A stretch of 5,297 bases of DNA from Pyramidobacter sp. (GTDB taxonomy: Bacteria > Synergistota > Synergistia > Synergistales > Dethiosulfovibrionaceae), in contig JAGAYQ010000006.1 of assembly GCA_017940445.1 (NCBI GenBank), positions 1 through 5,297 of the forward strand, read 5' to 3'. Every line of letters starts with the position of its first letter. Position 1 is the stretch's first letter. The position numbers and the translations under genes were made by a program. Of this stretch, positions 4,643 through 5,297 are shown in pieces. The notes under the pieces are model-generated. The model saw only the letters and a program-made list of their open reading frames with translations. It was not told the DNA's origin and did no database searches.

Positions 4643-5297
4643 ATGGACAAGAAACGTATCTTTGCGCACATTGAAAACGACACCGACGCCCTGATCAGCA
4701 CGATCCGCGAGATCGTCGCCGTGCCGAGCGTGAACGGCCCCGCCGAGCCGGGGGCTCCGTTCGGGAAAGGTCCCAAGGCGGCACTTGACACGTTCGTCGA
4801 GATCGGCACGCGCATGGGCTTCCGCACCTGGGCCTTTGAGGATCAGGTGGGCATCGCCGAGCTGGGCGACGAATCGCTGCCCGAGATGATCGCCATACTC
4901 GCCCATGTCGACGTGGTCCCCGCCGGCGAAGGCTGGAGCTGCGATCCCTGGCAGGGAAAGGTGGAAGACGGTCTGGTCTACGGCCGCGGCGTCGCTGACG
5001 ACAAGGGACCGGCCATCAGCGCTCTCTACGCGATGAAGGCCCTGCGCGACGAGGGCGTGAAGCTGAAGCGCCGCGTGCGCCTCATCGTCGGCACCAACGA
5101 GGAGCTGGGCAGCAAGGCCATCCATCGCTACGTCGAAGCCGGTCAGGAACTGCCAGTCGCCGGCTTCACGCCCGACTCGGGCTTCCCCGTCACCAACGGC
5201 GAAAAGGGCATCATCAACTGCACCTGCGCGCTGCCGTTCGCTCCGGCGGCCGAGGGTACGGCAGTGCTCTCCGTCAAGGCCGGCGCCGCCGCCAACG
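4643..5297 (+). CDS. PepV/Sapep-like M20 dipeptidase (3' end outside window)
   Basis: The frame is open from the ATG at 4643 to the window edge, 218 codons of a family usually about 460-470 residues. PepV-type enzymes are cytoplasmic, use two metal ions (Zn or Mn) and cleave dipeptides, the last step in peptide use. The visible N-terminal half holds nearly the full first set of active-site motifs. GAPFGKG is at 37-43. HVDVVPAG is at 88-95, with metal ligand His88 and Asp90. YGRGVADDKGP is at 113-123, with bridging Asp119. GTNEELGS is at 150-157, with catalytic Glu153 and ligand Glu154. GFTPDSGFP is at 174-182, with ligand Asp178. EKGII follows at 187-191. The C-terminal His is beyond the edge. 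It starts one base after the capA-like stop. Nothing visible suggests damage. The symbol pepV is plausible but not certain, so it is left blank. Confidence 0.93.
   Translation, partial: MDKKRIFAHIENDTDALISTIREIVAVPSVNGPAEPGAPFGKGPKAALDTFVEIGTRMGFRTWAFEDQVGIAELGDESLPEMIAILAHVDVVPAGEGWSCDPWQGKVEDGLVYGRGVADDKGPAISALYAMKALRDEGVKLKRRVRLIVGTNEELGSKAIHRYVEAGQELPVAGFTPDSGFPVTNGEKGIINCTCALPFAPAAEGTAVLSVKAGAAAN

Noticed and set aside
3310..4827. A 505-codon open frame on the - strand opposite the capA-like gene and the dipeptidase start
   Set aside because: It is an antisense shadow of two GC-rich genes with clear family motifs. Its product is rich in Arg, Ala, Gly and His with no recognisable domain and no ribosome-binding site.
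4406..5125. A 239-codon - strand frame over the dipeptidase start
   Set aside because: The + strand here encodes the PepV-type active-site motifs in the right order and spacing, so the - frame is a shadow.
1..5297. CRISPR array, insertion sequence, tRNA, rRNA or phage attachment site
   Set aside because: No regularly spaced repeats, transposase motifs, terminal inverted repeats, tRNA-like folds or rRNA sequence were seen by eye on either strand.

Overview
The window looks like bacterial chromosome from a GC-rich, probably anaerobic, peptide- or amino-acid-using organism. Coding regions are strongly GC-rich, while the three longer intergenic gaps are AT-rich and hold conventional signals: a sigma70-type promoter, Shine-Dalgarno sites and Rho-independent terminators. 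Two M20 metallopeptidases at the window ends, a stand-alone CapA-like protein and an IclR regulator would suit an asaccharolytic gut or oral anaerobe such as a member of the Synergistota. That assignment is an impression from gene content and composition, not a demonstrated one.

Layout from left to right. (1) The 3' part of an M20 amidohydrolase of the AbgB/PM20D2 type, + strand, cut by the left edge. (2) An AT-rich gap with an imperfect palindrome, a strong intrinsic terminator and a possible extended -10 promoter. (3) An alpha/beta-hydrolase of the acetyl-esterase type, + strand. Its nucleophile Ser and acid Asp are visible, but the position where the catalytic His is expected carries Asn. 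It ends in a basic tail made of a duplicated 10-residue unit. (4) A perfect 17-bp bidirectional terminator between this gene and the convergent IclR-family regulator on the - strand. (5) A 408-bp divergent regulatory gap. It contains a near-consensus promoter for the iclR-type gene (TTGACA, 17 bp, TATATT), inverted repeats over that promoter, a repeated octamer, and a possible switch-like leader just ahead of the next gene. (6) A CapA/PGA_cap metallophosphatase-like exported protein, + strand. (7) One base after its stop, a PepV/Sapep-type M20 dipeptidase that runs off the right edge.

The capA-like gene and the dipeptidase form a tightly coupled pair, and the IclR-family gene is divergent from them. 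By position it is the obvious candidate regulator of that pair as well as of itself. The common theme is hydrolysis of amide, peptide or ester bonds. No mobile element, CRISPR array, tRNA or rRNA gene is seen. I do not see proof of a wholly new system. The points most worth checking are the His-to-Asn change in the hydrolase, the two competing hairpins over the capA ribosome-binding site, and the shared motifs in the regulatory gap.
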